NCBI RefSeq assembly: GCF_000829675.1
Contig: NZ_BBRX01000023.1
Coordinates: 1 to 64,000 of the forward strand
Origin: Acinetobacter rudis
GTDB taxonomy: Bacteria; Pseudomonadota; Gammaproteobacteria; Pseudomonadales; Moraxellaceae
Length of the DNA: 64,000 nucleotides
Reading direction: 5' to 3'
The notes under the pieces were generated by a model. The model saw only the letters and a list, made by a program, of their open reading frames with translations. It was not told where the DNA came from and did no database searches. Of this stretch, positions 1-8,259 are shown in pieces (within the stretch, counting starts at the first letter, position 1; the number at the start of each line of letters is the position of its first letter). Both the position numbers and the translations under genes were made by a program.

Positions 1-2
1 AT

Positions 3-329
3 AAATGGAACAATCTAGGGGCACTTTATCAAGAGTTTTATCAGACATACGCTCTATTTACTCTCAATGAAATGATCACCTTGTTATCTTGTAAAGTAGA
101 TGAGCTTGTTGCTTGGATTGATCAGCTAACAGATGAAGAACTTTTTTTATTAGATCAGCGTAAGTGGGCAACAACTCCAGCTCAATGGCCAGTGTATAAA
201 TGGATTCACATCAATACCGTTGCACCTTTTAGCAGTTTTAAAGCAAAGATTAGAAAATGGAAAAAACTTCGAAACCAATCAATATCTCCTCAAAAACCTC
301 AAGGTACGAATACTCAACTGAGTGATTAG
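3..329 (+). CDS. ClbS/DfsB family four-helix bundle protein, 5'-truncated by the window
   Basis: The frame is open from the first bases of the window, and only the last 108 residues are present, so the true start lies upstream. The visible part (KWNNLG near the edge, then WIDQLTDEELF and PVYKWIHINTVAPF) resembles the C-terminal half of the ClbS/DfsB family, small DinB-like four-helix proteins that include a colibactin self-protection protein. Most family members have no known substrate, so I assign family only. The stop overlaps the convergent gene on the other strand by four bases. An in-frame Met at 72 is internal to the fold and is not a likely start. Confidence 0.75.
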   Translation, partial: KWNNLGALYQEFYQTYALFTLNEMITLLSCKVDELVAWIDQLTDEELFLLDQRKWATTPAQWPVYKWIHINTVAPFSSFKAKIRKWKKLRNQSISPQKPQGTNTQLSD

Positions 330-661
330 GACACCATTAAATGGTATTCATTTAATGCATCTTGCCAAATATATGCTTGATTAAGTGCTATTAATTTAAA
401 TATAAGATGTTTTATATTCATCTGATTTAAAACATCTTTCTTAATTTCATGCAGGAATTTTTTTGACAACTCCACGTCTAAGCAATGTTCCTGATTTAAA
501 ATATTGCAGCAACCATACCCATCAAAGGATATTCTTTTTAAACAAATTCTACTTTCTTCTGTGCAATCAAAATCAAAAAATACAGCCCCGTCAAAACAAC
601 CTAAATAAAAATCAGCTTTTCTAGATTCAGGAAACATCGCTTTAAAAAAAATAAAGATCAT
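326..661 (-). CDS. Hypothetical protein, 111 aa
   Basis: An ATG-started frame of 111 residues that converges on, and overlaps by four bases, the ClbS/DfsB-like gene. The protein is Phe-, Cys- and acid-rich (DGAVFFDFDC, then DGYGCCN), has no obvious signal peptide or membrane helix, and has a more helical, Leu/Ile-rich C-terminal half. I recognise no family. Four to five cysteines sit in the first 60 residues but form no standard zinc motif. It is followed downstream by the ClbS gene and preceded by purU, with no operon partner. It could be a lineage-specific cytoplasmic protein, and coding status is likely but not certain. Confidence 0.5.
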   Translation of the reverse strand: MIFIFFKAMFPESRKADFYLGCFDGAVFFDFDCTEESRICLKRISFDGYGCCNILNQEHCLDVELSKKFLHEIKKDVLNQMNIKHLIFKLIALNQAYIWQDALNEYHLMVS

Positions 662-775
662 CTTTCATATTCAAGAACTGTAAATACTGGCCATAAAAAA
701 GCACTCTTCAAATTAAACCATAAATGTCTAACTTTAAGAGTGCAATTCACTTCGTAAGATTGACTTACTTAACGA

Positions 776-1642
776 TTATTGAAAGACAACTGTTTTATTG
801 CCATCAACAATAATACGATCTTCAAGATGCCATTTCACTGCACGTGCCAGTACATTACGCTCTACGTCTTGACCCAAATCACGTAACTGCTCAACAGTAA
901 AGTCATGGTTGACGCGCTCAACGTCTTGCTCAATGATTGGCCCTTGATCGAGATCAGCTGTCACATAGTGTGCTGTAGCACCAATCAACTTCACGCCTTT
1001 TTCATACGCCTGTTTGTAAGGGTTTGCTCCCACAAAAGCAGGTAAAAACGAATGGTGAATATTGATAATTTGCATTGTCCACTTTGCTACAAAATCTTCA
1101 CTCAAAATTTGCATATAGCGCGCGAGCACAAGTAAATCATTACCTTGCATGAGTTCATCAATTTTAGCGTAAGCTTCTACTTTATTGTCTTTGTTCACAG
1201 GTACAACTTCAAAAGGAATACCGAAGTTTTCAACCGATTCACGTAAGTCTTCATGATTAGAAATCACTTTGGTGATCTCACAGTCAAGTCCCCCACGAGC
1301 ATGTCGCCAGAGTAACTCAAGCAGAGCATGGTCAACTTTAGAAACCAAAATACCGACTTTTTTACGATCACTGACCAGCGTTAAACGCCATTGCATGTCA
1401 TAACGTTCCGCGACATTGACAGCAAACGTTTGCAATAAGCTTTCCTTACGTGTTTGTAAGTGCTCAAGTTCAAATTCAACACGCATGAAGTAACGCCCGC
1501 CTTGAGCTTCAGTCGCGTATTGATCAAGTGCGGTAATGTTGGCACCTTGATGATACAAAAAGCTCGATACAGCTTGCACGATACCTGGCTTGTCTTCACA
1601 AGTAATTAGTAGCCGTGCTGTGTTAGCGGTGGTCATATTCAT
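776..1642 (-). CDS. purU: Formyltetrahydrofolate deformylase (10-formyl-THF hydrolase)
   Basis: PurU hydrolyses 10-formyltetrahydrofolate to formate and tetrahydrofolate in the cytoplasm. It balances one-carbon pools and supplies formate for PurT. The 288 residues show an N-terminal ACT domain (LLITCEDKPGIVQAV, about residues 8-80) and a C-terminal formyltransferase domain with the catalytic NIHHSFLP segment, the GANPY loop and ADLDQGPIIEQD carrying the active-site Asp. Length matches the family. An upstream in-frame GTG at 1657 adds five residues with no better ribosome site. ATG at 1642 or 1636 fits homologues, and I take 1642. The gene is monocistronic and stands apart from the TetR gene upstream. 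Confidence 0.93.
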   Translation of the reverse strand: MNMTTANTARLLITCEDKPGIVQAVSSFLYHQGANITALDQYATEAQGGRYFMRVEFELEHLQTRKESLLQTFAVNVAERYDMQWRLTLVSDRKKVGILVSKVDHALLELLWRHARGGLDCEITKVISNHEDLRESVENFGIPFEVVPVNKDNKVEAYAKIDELMQGNDLLVLARYMQILSEDFVAKWTMQIINIHHSFLPAFVGANPYKQAYEKGVKLIGATAHYVTADLDQGPIIEQDVERVNHDFTVEQLRDLGQDVERNVLARAVKWHLEDRIIVDGNKTVVFQ

Positions 1643-1720
1643 GTTGAGAAAAATCACTTTTTGGTAGAAACAGCAGCATAGTTTAATGGTTTTTTTGTAG
1701 CTTTCAATCTTCTACCCATT

Positions 1721-2413
1721 TTATTGCGTTTTGACACTTGAAAGGCTAGCAAATAATTCGGAAGTTCCAAAACTTTCCAACAAGCGTTCATAGGTTTCTC
1801 GGCTCTCACCACGCAAATAAGGCCCTTCTAAAAACACCATCTGTCTTAAGGCTTGCCACACCCATTTTTCATCTAAATGATTAGAATCACTGAGATGGCC
1901 AGACATATATAAGAAGTTGGTCCAGTTGGTTAATACAATCCAAATGTTAATAATTAATGCCTCAATTTCAGAAGCAGTCATTTGCATCAATCCAGCATCA
2001 ACAAATGCTTGATAGATTTTTTGCCCCTGCTGCATGACCTGACCGGCAAAATGTGGATAGACTTTTCGAAAATCGTGATTATTTTCAATTAAATGATAAA
2101 CATCTCGATGCAAAAATCGAAATTCCCATAATTGACTGCTTAATACTTGAAAATAACGTATCTTATCATTTGCATTGACTGGCCGGTCATCTGGCAAAGC
2201 GAGCATTGCTAGCGTCTCACGCTGGTAGTGCTCCATTAGCTGTCTAATGATTTCTTGTTTATTTCTAAAGTGATAATACAAGTTGCCCGGACTAATACCT
2301 AACTCCGCTGCGATATGATTGGTGGTCACTGCACGCTCACCACGCTCATTAAACAACTGCAAACTAATCTGTAAAATCCGATCTTTTGTTTTAAGATTCT
2401 TTGTAACTACCAT
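1721..2413 (-). CDS. TetR/AcrR family transcriptional regulator
   Basis: A 230-residue one-component repressor. The N-terminal helix-turn-helix is clear (KDRILQISLQLFNERGE, then TTNHIAAELGISPGNLYYHF, residues about 10-58), followed by a divergent all-helical ligand domain. TetR proteins usually bind a palindrome next to their own or a divergent gene. Here the start lies about 100 bp from a divergently transcribed aldehyde dehydrogenase, and a 16-bp palindrome sits between them (2468-2483). The inference is that it represses the dehydrogenase and perhaps itself in response to an aldehyde or fatty substrate. The ligand is unknown. Confidence 0.88.
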   Translation of the reverse strand: MVVTKNLKTKDRILQISLQLFNERGERAVTTNHIAAELGISPGNLYYHFRNKQEIIRQLMEHYQRETLAMLALPDDRPVNANDKIRYFQVLSSQLWEFRFLHRDVYHLIENNHDFRKVYPHFAGQVMQQGQKIYQAFVDAGLMQMTASEIEALIINIWIVLTNWTNFLYMSGHLSDSNHLDEKWVWQALRQMVFLEGPYLRGESRETYERLLESFGTSELFASLSSVKTQ

Positions 2414-2467
2414 CCATACACCATCACTTTTCTCATCTTTACGCTGACGGAACCCGACTTGACTATC

Positions 2468-2483
2468 TAGAGTATTTACTCTA
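2468..2483. promoter_or_regulatory. Candidate TetR operator palindrome
   Basis: Inverted repeat TAGAGTA-tt-TACTCTA with perfect 7-bp arms and a 2-bp centre. It lies between the TetR regulator and the divergent aldehyde dehydrogenase, 28 bp before the first ATG of the latter and just upstream of an AT-rich stretch that could hold its -10. Size and symmetry fit a TetR dimer. Binding is inferred from position only. Confidence 0.5.
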
Positions 2484-2522
2484 AAAATATGATTAAATTA
2501 TTTTCCACTCATGGTGCGTATC

Positions 2523-3971
2523 ATGAACAGCCAGACGAAAAACAATTCAATGACTCATTATCAACCAGAAGTGCAACATTTACAGCAATTGTTAGAACAA
2601 CAGAAGTTTGCCTATCAACGCTACCCGATGCCAACAGCCAAGGAACGCATTGAACGTTTGGCACGCTTAAAAACCGTTCTAGTTAAATACCAAAATCAAA
2701 TCGTTACTGCAATCTCTCAAGATTATGGCAACCGAGCAGCTGCAGAAACCAAGATTGGTGAGCTTCTCACTTGCCTTGAACAAATCAAATATTATAGTAA
2801 GCATTTAACACAGTGGATGAAACCCTCAAAACGTCATGTGAGTTTAATCCATCAACCTGCGAAAGCATGGGTACAATACCAGCCTTTAGGGGTAATTGGC
2901 ATTATTGCGCCTTGGAACTATCCTTTATTACTCTCTGTTGGGCCACTTATTTGTGCTTTGGCAGCGGGGAACCACGCCATGATTAAAGTTTCAAGCGCAT
3001 CATCTCATTTCGGTTTATTACTCAAAGATATGATGTCAGAGATTTTTCCTCGTGAATTGGTGGCTGTGGTCAATGGCGGTGGACCTATTTCCGATGCATT
3101 TAGTCACCTTGCCTTTGATAAAATCATTTTTACTGGCTCAACGACTATCGGTAAAACAGTCATGGCTGCTGCGTCTGAGAACTTAGTTCCTGTTATTTTA
3201 GAGCTTGGAGGCAAATCTCCAGCTGTTGTTCATCCATCGGTTGATTTATTTGATGTCGCACAGCGTGTTGCTTTCGGCAAACTTTGGAATGCTGGACAAA
3301 CTTGTGTTGCACCTGACTATTTATTTTTACCACGCGGTAAAGTTGATGAGTTTGTTAGCCAATATCGACAAGTCGTCACAGCGATGTATCCAAGTCTTTC
3401 GCACAACCCAGACTATACCTCGATCGTAAATGACAAACAGTATCGACGCATCCAAGGTTACCTTGAAGATGCAATTCAACAAGGTGCAAACCTAATTGAG
3501 ATCAATCCGAGCCATGAAGATGTTGATCACGTTCGAAAAATTGCACCAACATTGGTCTGTAATGTCACACCACAAATGCAAATCATGCAAAATGAAATTT
3601 TTGGACCTGTGCTTCCGATCATAGAATACGATCAAATTGATGATGTAATCGAGTTTATTAATCAGCGACCACGTCCACTTGCTTTATACTATTTCGACTT
3701 CGATCAAGCACGCGCTGACTATGTTGCGCAGCGCACTCATTCTGGACATTTTGGTCAAAATGCAGTGCTTACGCATGTCGCACAGGATGATCTCCCCTTC
3801 GGAGGCGTTGGTGCATCTGGCATGGGTAAATATCATGGACCTGAAGGCTTCTTCAACTTGTCTCATGAGCGTTCAGTCATGTCGATTCCAAAATTGTTTA
3901 ATCTCAAATTTATTATGCCGCCTTTTAATAAAGCTGCACATAATCTGCTTGAGAAAACTTTCTTGCGCTAA
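2523..3971 (+). CDS. Coniferyl/fatty-aldehyde dehydrogenase (ALDH superfamily, class 3-like)
   Basis: NAD(P)-dependent oxidation of an aldehyde to its acid. The 482 residues (from ATG 2523; 486 from ATG 2511) carry the cofactor loop (GVIGIIAPWNYP), FTGSTTIGK, the general base segment LELGGKSP and the catalytic cysteine in NAGQTCVAPDY. The C-terminal part retains the FGPVLPI motif and ends in a hydrophobic, basic stretch (PKLFNLKFIMPPFNK) as seen in class 3 and coniferyl-aldehyde dehydrogenases. ATG 2523 has GGTGCG upstream at acceptable spacing, so I prefer it. In a genome with almA, a role in oxidising long-chain or aromatic aldehydes is plausible. The substrate is not provable here, and control by the divergent TetR gene is likely. 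Confidence 0.85.
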   Translation: MNSQTKNNSMTHYQPEVQHLQQLLEQQKFAYQRYPMPTAKERIERLARLKTVLVKYQNQIVTAISQDYGNRAAAETKIGELLTCLEQIKYYSKHLTQWMKPSKRHVSLIHQPAKAWVQYQPLGVIGIIAPWNYPLLLSVGPLICALAAGNHAMIKVSSASSHFGLLLKDMMSEIFPRELVAVVNGGGPISDAFSHLAFDKIIFTGSTTIGKTVMAAASENLVPVILELGGKSPAVVHPSVDLFDVAQRVAFGKLWNAGQTCVAPDYLFLPRGKVDEFVSQYRQVVTAMYPSLSHNPDYTSIVNDKQYRRIQGYLEDAIQQGANLIEINPSHEDVDHVRKIAPTLVCNVTPQMQIMQNEIFGPVLPIIEYDQIDDVIEFINQRPRPLALYYFDFDQARADYVAQRTHSGHFGQNAVLTHVAQDDLPFGGVGASGMGKYHGPEGFFNLSHERSVMSIPKLFNLKFIMPPFNKAAHNLLEKTFLR

Positions 3972-4023
3972 CTGATCAAGGCATGATCTTTTAGATAGAT
4001 TCATGCTGTGTTTTATATATTTT

Positions 4024-4047
4024 CGCTTGTCTTTTAAGCGTATTTTT
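4024..4047 (+). terminator. Probable intrinsic terminator after aldehyde dehydrogenase
   Basis: Five-base-pair stem CGCTT/AAGCG with a 7-nt loop followed by TATTTTT. It is short, but it lies 50 bp past the stop codon and before the rpmB leader. Confidence 0.45.
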
Positions 4048-4092
4048 GATATAAAACGCCCCTTGAAAGAATTCATCGTTTTAATTTGACTG

Positions 4093-4114
4093 GCCAAACA
4101 GGTTTGCTGTTGGC
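4093..4114 (+). promoter_or_regulatory. Hairpin in the rpmB 5' leader
   Basis: GCCAAACAG / CTGTTGGC pair with one bulged A and a 5-nt loop (GTTTG). It ends about 20 nt before the rpmB ATG and just ahead of the TTGGAG ribosome-binding site. It could modulate ribosomal protein translation or simply be a stable leader fold. No Rfam class is recognised. Confidence 0.4.
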
Positions 4115-4134
4115 TAAATCATTGGAGTTACACC

Positions 4135-4371
4135 ATGTCTAAGGTTTGCCAAGTTACCGGCAAGCGTCCAGTCGTTGGTAACAACGTCTCGCACGCCAAC
4201 AACAAAACTAAACGCCGGTTCGAGCCGAACCTGCACCACCACCGTTTCTGGTTAGAAAGCGAAAAACGTTTCGTACGTCTTCGTCTAACCACTAAAGGTA
4301 TGCGTATTATCGATAAATTGGGCATCGAAAAGGTTGTAGCTGATCTTCGTGCTCAAGGTCAAAAGATCTAA
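4135..4371 (+). CDS. rpmB: 50S ribosomal protein L28
   Basis: L28 of the large subunit, 78 residues as in other gammaproteobacteria. It starts [12 protein letters not shown] and keeps the basic [13 protein letters not shown] segment and the [10 protein letters not shown] core. Only one cysteine is present, so this is the zinc-independent form. It is first gene of the rpmB-rpmG pair with a 12-bp gap to rpmG. A good Shine-Dalgarno (TTGGAG) precedes the ATG. Confidence 0.98.
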
Positions 4372-4383
4372 GGAGACAGTACA

Positions 4384-4539
4384 ATGCGTGATAAGATTCG
4401 CCTAGTTTCTTCAGCTGGTACAGGTTATTTCTATACTACGACTAAGAACAAACGCACAATGCCGGAAAAAATGGAAATCAAAAAATTTGATCCAAAAATC
4501 CGTCAACACGTGATTTTCAAAGAAGCTAAAATCAAATAA
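4384..4539 (+). CDS. rpmG: 50S ribosomal protein L33
   Basis: A 51-residue protein ([14 protein letters not shown] at the N-terminus, ending FKEAKIK) that is the zinc-free type of L33, with no CxxC pairs. It follows rpmB by 12 bp behind an AAGGAGA ribosome site, the classical rpmBG arrangement, and is closed by a strong terminator. Confidence 0.98.
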
Positions 4540-4551
4540 TTTTAGCTTTAG

Positions 4552-4587
4552 AAAAAAAACGACTTCACACGGAGTCGTTTTTTTTTG
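4552..4587 (+). terminator. Intrinsic terminator of rpmB-rpmG
   Basis: Stem AAAACGACT / AGTCGTTTT around a short loop (TCACACGG region) followed by a run of T, 13 bp after the rpmG stop. The A-tract on the other side could let it work in both directions. Confidence 0.85.
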
Positions 4588-4716
4588 TATTTTTTATACT
4601 AATAATTTAAAACTGAACGCTTTTAGTTATACCCTATAGCCTAATTTACAAACACACATCTTATATACCCCGATGCCACCCTCAATCAGCTCAACCTAAC
4701 CCACAAGGAGCCTTGC

Positions 4717-6429
4717 GTGCCACATGATGTCGATCTAATTATCCTTCTTGCTGTAGGTTTTGGCTTCGCCCTAATTTTTGGCTACATTGCTGCACGACTG
4801 CGCCTCCCCCCCTTAATTGGTTATCTGATTGCAGGGATTATTATTAGCCCCAATACTCCAGGCATCACAGCAGATATCCACATTGCAAACCAACTCGCCG
4901 AACTGGGTATTATGTTTCTCATGTTTGGTGTAGGTATTCACTTCTCATTAAACGACCTTGTTCAAGTGAAGCGAATTGCAGTCCCTGGAGCGATCCTACA
5001 AATCGCTGTAGCCACTGTATTAGGGATGCTCGTTTCCATGCTCTGGGGATGGGACTTTGGCTCTGCACTGGTGTTTGGTCTAAGCCTTTCATGTGCCAGT
5101 ACAGTTGTACTCTTAAAAGCACTGGGAGATCGCGGCCTTCTCGATTCCGTCAACGGAAAAATTGCTGTTGGCTGGCTTTTGGTTGAAGACTTGGTCATGG
5201 TCTTGGTTTTGGTGTTACTCCCTGCCACCGCAGTACTACTTGGCGGCACCACACCTGCTGAAATGAGCAGTGATCAAAGTATTGGCATGACGATATTGCT
5301 GACGCTGGTTAAGGTTGCTGGCTTTATTGCCTTTATGCTGATTATTGGTAAACGACTTGTACCCAAAATCATGCAGATTGTGGCACGTATAGGTTCTCGT
5401 GAATTATTTACACTCACTGTAGTTGCTTGTGCTGTATCTATTGCCTATGGTTCCTATGCGATTTTTGGCGTTTCTATGGCGCTTGGAGCTTTCTTCGCAG
5501 GTATGGTAGTACGTGAATCCGATTTTAGTCATCGCGCTGAACAAGAGACGTTACCACTTAAAGAAGTCTTCTCAATCCTATTCTTTGTTTCGGTAGGTAT
5601 GCTGTTTGACCCTGCAATTATTGTTGAGCAACCCGTACATATCCTTGCTGTGATTGGCATCATTATGATTGGTAAAACCTTAGCTGCAATGGCGCTGGTT
5701 TTATTTTTCCGTTATCCACTCAACACAGCACTAACAGTTGGTGCAAGCTTGGCACAGATTGGTGAGTTTTCATTTATTTTAGCCACCATGGGACTCGCAC
5801 TTGGTTTACTCGACAACGAAGCACAAAACTTGATTTTAGCGGGCGCTCTATTCTCCATTTCACTCAACTCGGTACTATTCTCAGCAATCGAGCCTGTACT
5901 GAACTGGATTCGTCAACGCTCACACTTGGCTCGCCTACTAGAACGTAGTAATGACCCACTCTCTATGCTGCCCGATGAGGTTGATCAAGACTACCTCAAA
6001 GATCAAGTGGTCATTATTGGTCATGGTGAAGTCGGTCGCCACATCACACAAACGCTGATGCAACAGGGCATTAAAGTGGTGATTGCCGAAGAAAATCGTG
6101 AAATCGTTGAAGCATTACGTGAAAAAGGTATTGCAGCAGTATCCGGCAGTGCTATTGAACCAGGCGTATTAATTCAGGCCCACATTCAACATGCCAGATT
6201 ACTGGTGATTTCACCGATGGATCTCTTAGATATTCATAAGATTATTGATACAGCGAAGTTATTAAATCCATATATCCAAGTTTTAATTTGTGCCGAAACA
6301 CGAGAACAAGCCAACTTAATTCGCCAAGAAAATTTAGGTGAAGTCTATTATGCAAAAGAGGAAATGGCGAAGAGTATGAGTGGACATATTTTAGGCCAAA
6401 TCAAACTCGCCCACGATTCAAATCACTAA
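4717..6429 (+). CDS. ybaL: YbaL-type K+/H+ antiporter (CPA2) with RCK/TrkA-N domain
   Basis: A monovalent cation:proton antiporter of the inner membrane. Residues about 1-390 form 12 or so hydrophobic helices with the CPA2 signatures (PPLIGYLIAGI, LMFGVGIHFS, LLVEDLVMVLVLV with the key Asp, GAFFAGMVV, SLAQIGEFSFIL). From about 420 there is a Rossmann RCK (TrkA-N) domain beginning VVIIGHGEVGRH, which binds nucleotide and gates transport. At 570 residues it is collinear with E. coli YbaL. Start codon is GTG, supported by AAGGAG eight bases upstream. It is probably monocistronic. KefB/KefC are paralogous alternatives but match less well. Confidence 0.9.
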   Translation: MPHDVDLIILLAVGFGFALIFGYIAARLRLPPLIGYLIAGIIISPNTPGITADIHIANQLAELGIMFLMFGVGIHFSLNDLVQVKRIAVPGAILQIAVATVLGMLVSMLWGWDFGSALVFGLSLSCASTVVLLKALGDRGLLDSVNGKIAVGWLLVEDLVMVLVLVLLPATAVLLGGTTPAEMSSDQSIGMTILLTLVKVAGFIAFMLIIGKRLVPKIMQIVARIGSRELFTLTVVACAVSIAYGSYAIFGVSMALGAFFAGMVVRESDFSHRAEQETLPLKEVFSILFFVSVGMLFDPAIIVEQPVHILAVIGIIMIGKTLAAMALVLFFRYPLNTALTVGASLAQIGEFSFILATMGLALGLLDNEAQNLILAGALFSISLNSVLFSAIEPVLNWIRQRSHLARLLERSNDPLSMLPDEVDQDYLKDQVVIIGHGEVGRHITQTLMQQGIKVVIAEENREIVEALREKGIAAVSGSAIEPGVLIQAHIQHARLLVISPMDLLDIHKIIDTAKLLNPYIQVLICAETREQANLIRQENLGEVYYAKEEMAKSMSGHILGQIKLAHDSNH

Positions 6430-6563
6430 ACCCACCTCAGATCAAGCGGGTCTCATCTTTTCAGGCCCGCCACATAATCAATTACTAAAGCAAACGGGTT
6501 TCAATCATATTATCACCCACACTTGGGTCTATTCCCCCATCAAATCACCAAGCTCAGGTAAAA

Positions 6564-6585
6564 AAAAGACCACAATGGGTCTTTT
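6564..6585. terminator. Bidirectional terminator between ybaL and FAH-family gene
   Basis: Perfect 8-bp stem AAAAGACC / GGTCTTTT with a 6-nt loop, with an A-tract before and T-tract after. It sits between two convergent genes and can serve both. Confidence 0.75.
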
Positions 6586-6613
6586 AATCGATCAGATCTC
6601 TACTGCGTGTACT

Positions 6614-7261
6614 TTAAGATACATACGTTTGCCAAACAAAATCCTGAGTCTTACCTTTTAGCGTCATTTTTAACTGATCACCGCTATGCAGTGCTGCCAC
6701 TCCAGCAGGCGTACCCGTCATGATGACATCACCTTGCTCTAAGCTAAAAATATGACTAATTTCGACCAAAAGTGATGCAATATCAAAAATCATATTGGCA
6801 CTATCACCGACTTGACGACGCTCATTATTTACATCAAATGTATATTCAACATGTTGCCAATCAGTAATCTCACTCACATCAACCCAATCAGCCAACACAC
6901 AAGAACCATCAAAGGCTTTCGCACGCTCCCATGGCTGCCCCTTACCCTTGAGTTGATCTTGCAAGTCACGCAAAGTTAAATCTAGGCCCAAAGTCACCGC
7001 ACCTACGGCAGCCAAAGCTTGTTCTTTAGAGGCAGCCTGACTCAATGGCTGATCAATACGCAGACTTAATTCACATTCATAATGACAATTCCCCCAAGCA
7101 GGATTCCAACGAATCGCTGTATTGAGGTCAATCAAACTACTTGGTGGCTTAATAAAGAGTACTGCTTGTTCTGGAATGGCATTACCAAGCTCTTTAGCGT
7201 GATCAGCATAATTACGGCCCACACAAATGATTTTTGATGGACGTTTAATTTCTTGAGTCAT
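6614..7261 (-). CDS. Fumarylacetoacetate hydrolase (FAH) family protein
   Basis: 215 residues containing only the catalytic FAH fold: IICVGRNYADHAKELG at the N-terminus, the metal-binding HYECELSLRI segment (Glu pair), GLDLTLRDLQ, KAFDGSC and GDVIMTGTPAGVAAL near the end. Such short FAH proteins (YcgM-like) hydrolyse or decarboxylate acylpyruvates or related diketo acids using Mg2+ or Mn2+ in the cytoplasm. The exact substrate cannot be read. It is 47 bp downstream of the YcxB-like gene on the same strand and is possibly co-transcribed with it. Confidence 0.88.
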   Translation of the reverse strand: MTQEIKRPSKIICVGRNYADHAKELGNAIPEQAVLFIKPPSSLIDLNTAIRWNPAWGNCHYECELSLRIDQPLSQAASKEQALAAVGAVTLGLDLTLRDLQDQLKGKGQPWERAKAFDGSCVLADWVDVSEITDWQHVEYTFDVNNERRQVGDSANMIFDIASLLVEISHIFSLEQGDVIMTGTPAGVAALHSGDQLKMTLKGKTQDFVWQTYVS

Positions 7262-7308
7262 GTGTTTTCCTTAAACTTCTCTGGCAATATTATTTTTACA
7301 ACATCAAC

Positions 7309-7809
7309 TTAACGCTTAAAGGTATTTTCAAAAACAGTTTGATCCGCCTGACTTTCAAAGGCACGCTTAGGCACAATCACGACATAACGGTTTTTAAATT
7401 CAATCATATAGCTTAACTTGCCTACCGCAAAACGCTGTACATCACTATAAGGTGATTGTTGCTTCGCTCGACCACTACTAAAGAGCTCCACATAGTCTTG
7501 AAATAACTCAATCCCTTGCTCTGTTTGACCAAATTGATGCTTAACATATTGGCGCTTGAACATCATTGGTAAAAACCAATAACGCATCCCCAATTGCAAA
7601 GCGAGAAAAAATATACCCAGTGCCATGTAGTATTTACCAATACCATCCATGCCTAGATACACACCCCAAACAACGATAGCGACACTCACCAATGGTGTTA
7701 AAAAGCGGGTAAATTGACGTTTTCCCATGGTTGCAAGACTAAAACCATCTTGAGATTCTTCTAAATTTAAAAAATAACGCAACTTTAATGCAGGCTTACT
7801 GTCTGACAT
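7309..7809 (-). CDS. YcxB-like membrane protein
   Basis: 166 residues with two adjacent transmembrane helices at about 38-55 and 63-80 (VAIVVWGVYLGMDGIGKYYMALGIFFLALQ region). The soluble C-terminal domain runs through VELFSSGRAKQQSPYSDVQRF and ends VVIVPKRAF. This matches the YcxB (PH-like) family layout, in which the C-terminal domain has a pleckstrin-like fold and the closing I-PKRAF motif. Function is unknown. It lies upstream of the FAH gene and may share its transcript. Confidence 0.7.
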   Translation of the reverse strand: MSDSKPALKLRYFLNLEESQDGFSLATMGKRQFTRFLTPLVSVAIVVWGVYLGMDGIGKYYMALGIFFLALQLGMRYWFLPMMFKRQYVKHQFGQTEQGIELFQDYVELFSSGRAKQQSPYSDVQRFAVGKLSYMIEFKNRYVVIVPKRAFESQADQTVFENTFKR

Positions 7810-7949
7810 CAGGCTTCTATACCCTAGTTAATTTCAATAGCCCGATATTAGCAGAATAACAAACAATTATTTAAATGTTCTAACACTGTTTTTAATTCTC
7901 AATCACCCACAAAAGGACTCTGATTTGATCTTATTTTCAGACACAAAAA

Positions 7950-7968
7950 AACCGCAACATGTGCGGTT
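7950..7968 (-). terminator. Intrinsic terminator of tRNA-Arg copy A
   Basis: On the minus strand, stem AACCGCA / TGCGGTT with a 5-nt loop followed by a T7 run (read as the A-tract at 7945-7951), 14 bp past the tRNA 3' end. The same element recurs after copy B with a compensated base pair. Confidence 0.85.
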
Positions 7969-7981
7969 GATTTATTCAAGT

Positions 7982-8058
7982 TGGTGCGCTCAGAGAGATT
8001 CGAACTCCCGACCCCTTAGTTCGTAGCCAAGTGCTCTATCCAGCTGAGCTATGAGCGC
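7982..8058 (-). tRNA. tRNA-Arg(ACG), copy A
   Basis: 77 nt including an encoded CCA. Acceptor stem GCGCTCA / TGAGCGC, D-loop, anticodon loop CTACGAA (anticodon ACG, read as ICG after deamination), T-loop TTCGAAT. Identical to copies B and C. A minus-strand -10 (TATAAT) lies at 8077-8082, about 19 bp from the 5' end, so this copy has its own promoter. It is followed by an intrinsic terminator. Confidence 0.97.
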
Positions 8059-8076
8059 TACACTTGATGGAGTCGC

Positions 8077-8082
8077 ATTATA
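8077..8082 (-). promoter_or_regulatory. -10 box for tRNA-Arg copy A
   Basis: Consensus TATAAT on the minus strand, 19 bp upstream of the mature tRNA 5' end. No convincing -35 hexamer at 17 bp, but the -10 is perfect and has a GC-rich downstream edge (GCGAC) typical of stable-RNA promoters. Confidence 0.6.
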
Positions 8083-8259
8083 CGCACTTTTGTAAAATTG
8101 ATAAGTGCTAAATTGAAAATAATTTCCAACTGTTCGCTAATTGCACAGATTTTCTTAATTATTGAATCATTTCACAAAAATACCAAAACTTTAGACTTCT
8201 CTTAAAGAAAAAATCATCATAACCTCCACCTATCTATATTAACTATTCAAGTTCACACC

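Noticed and set aside
1381..1599. 72-aa frame antisense/overlapping purU
   Set aside because: It lies inside the intact purU gene on the same strand in another frame; no ribosome site and no conserved domain.
3205..3975. Frames of 60-98 aa inside the aldehyde dehydrogenase gene
   Set aside because: Shadow frames of a well-supported gene; composition is unlike real proteins.
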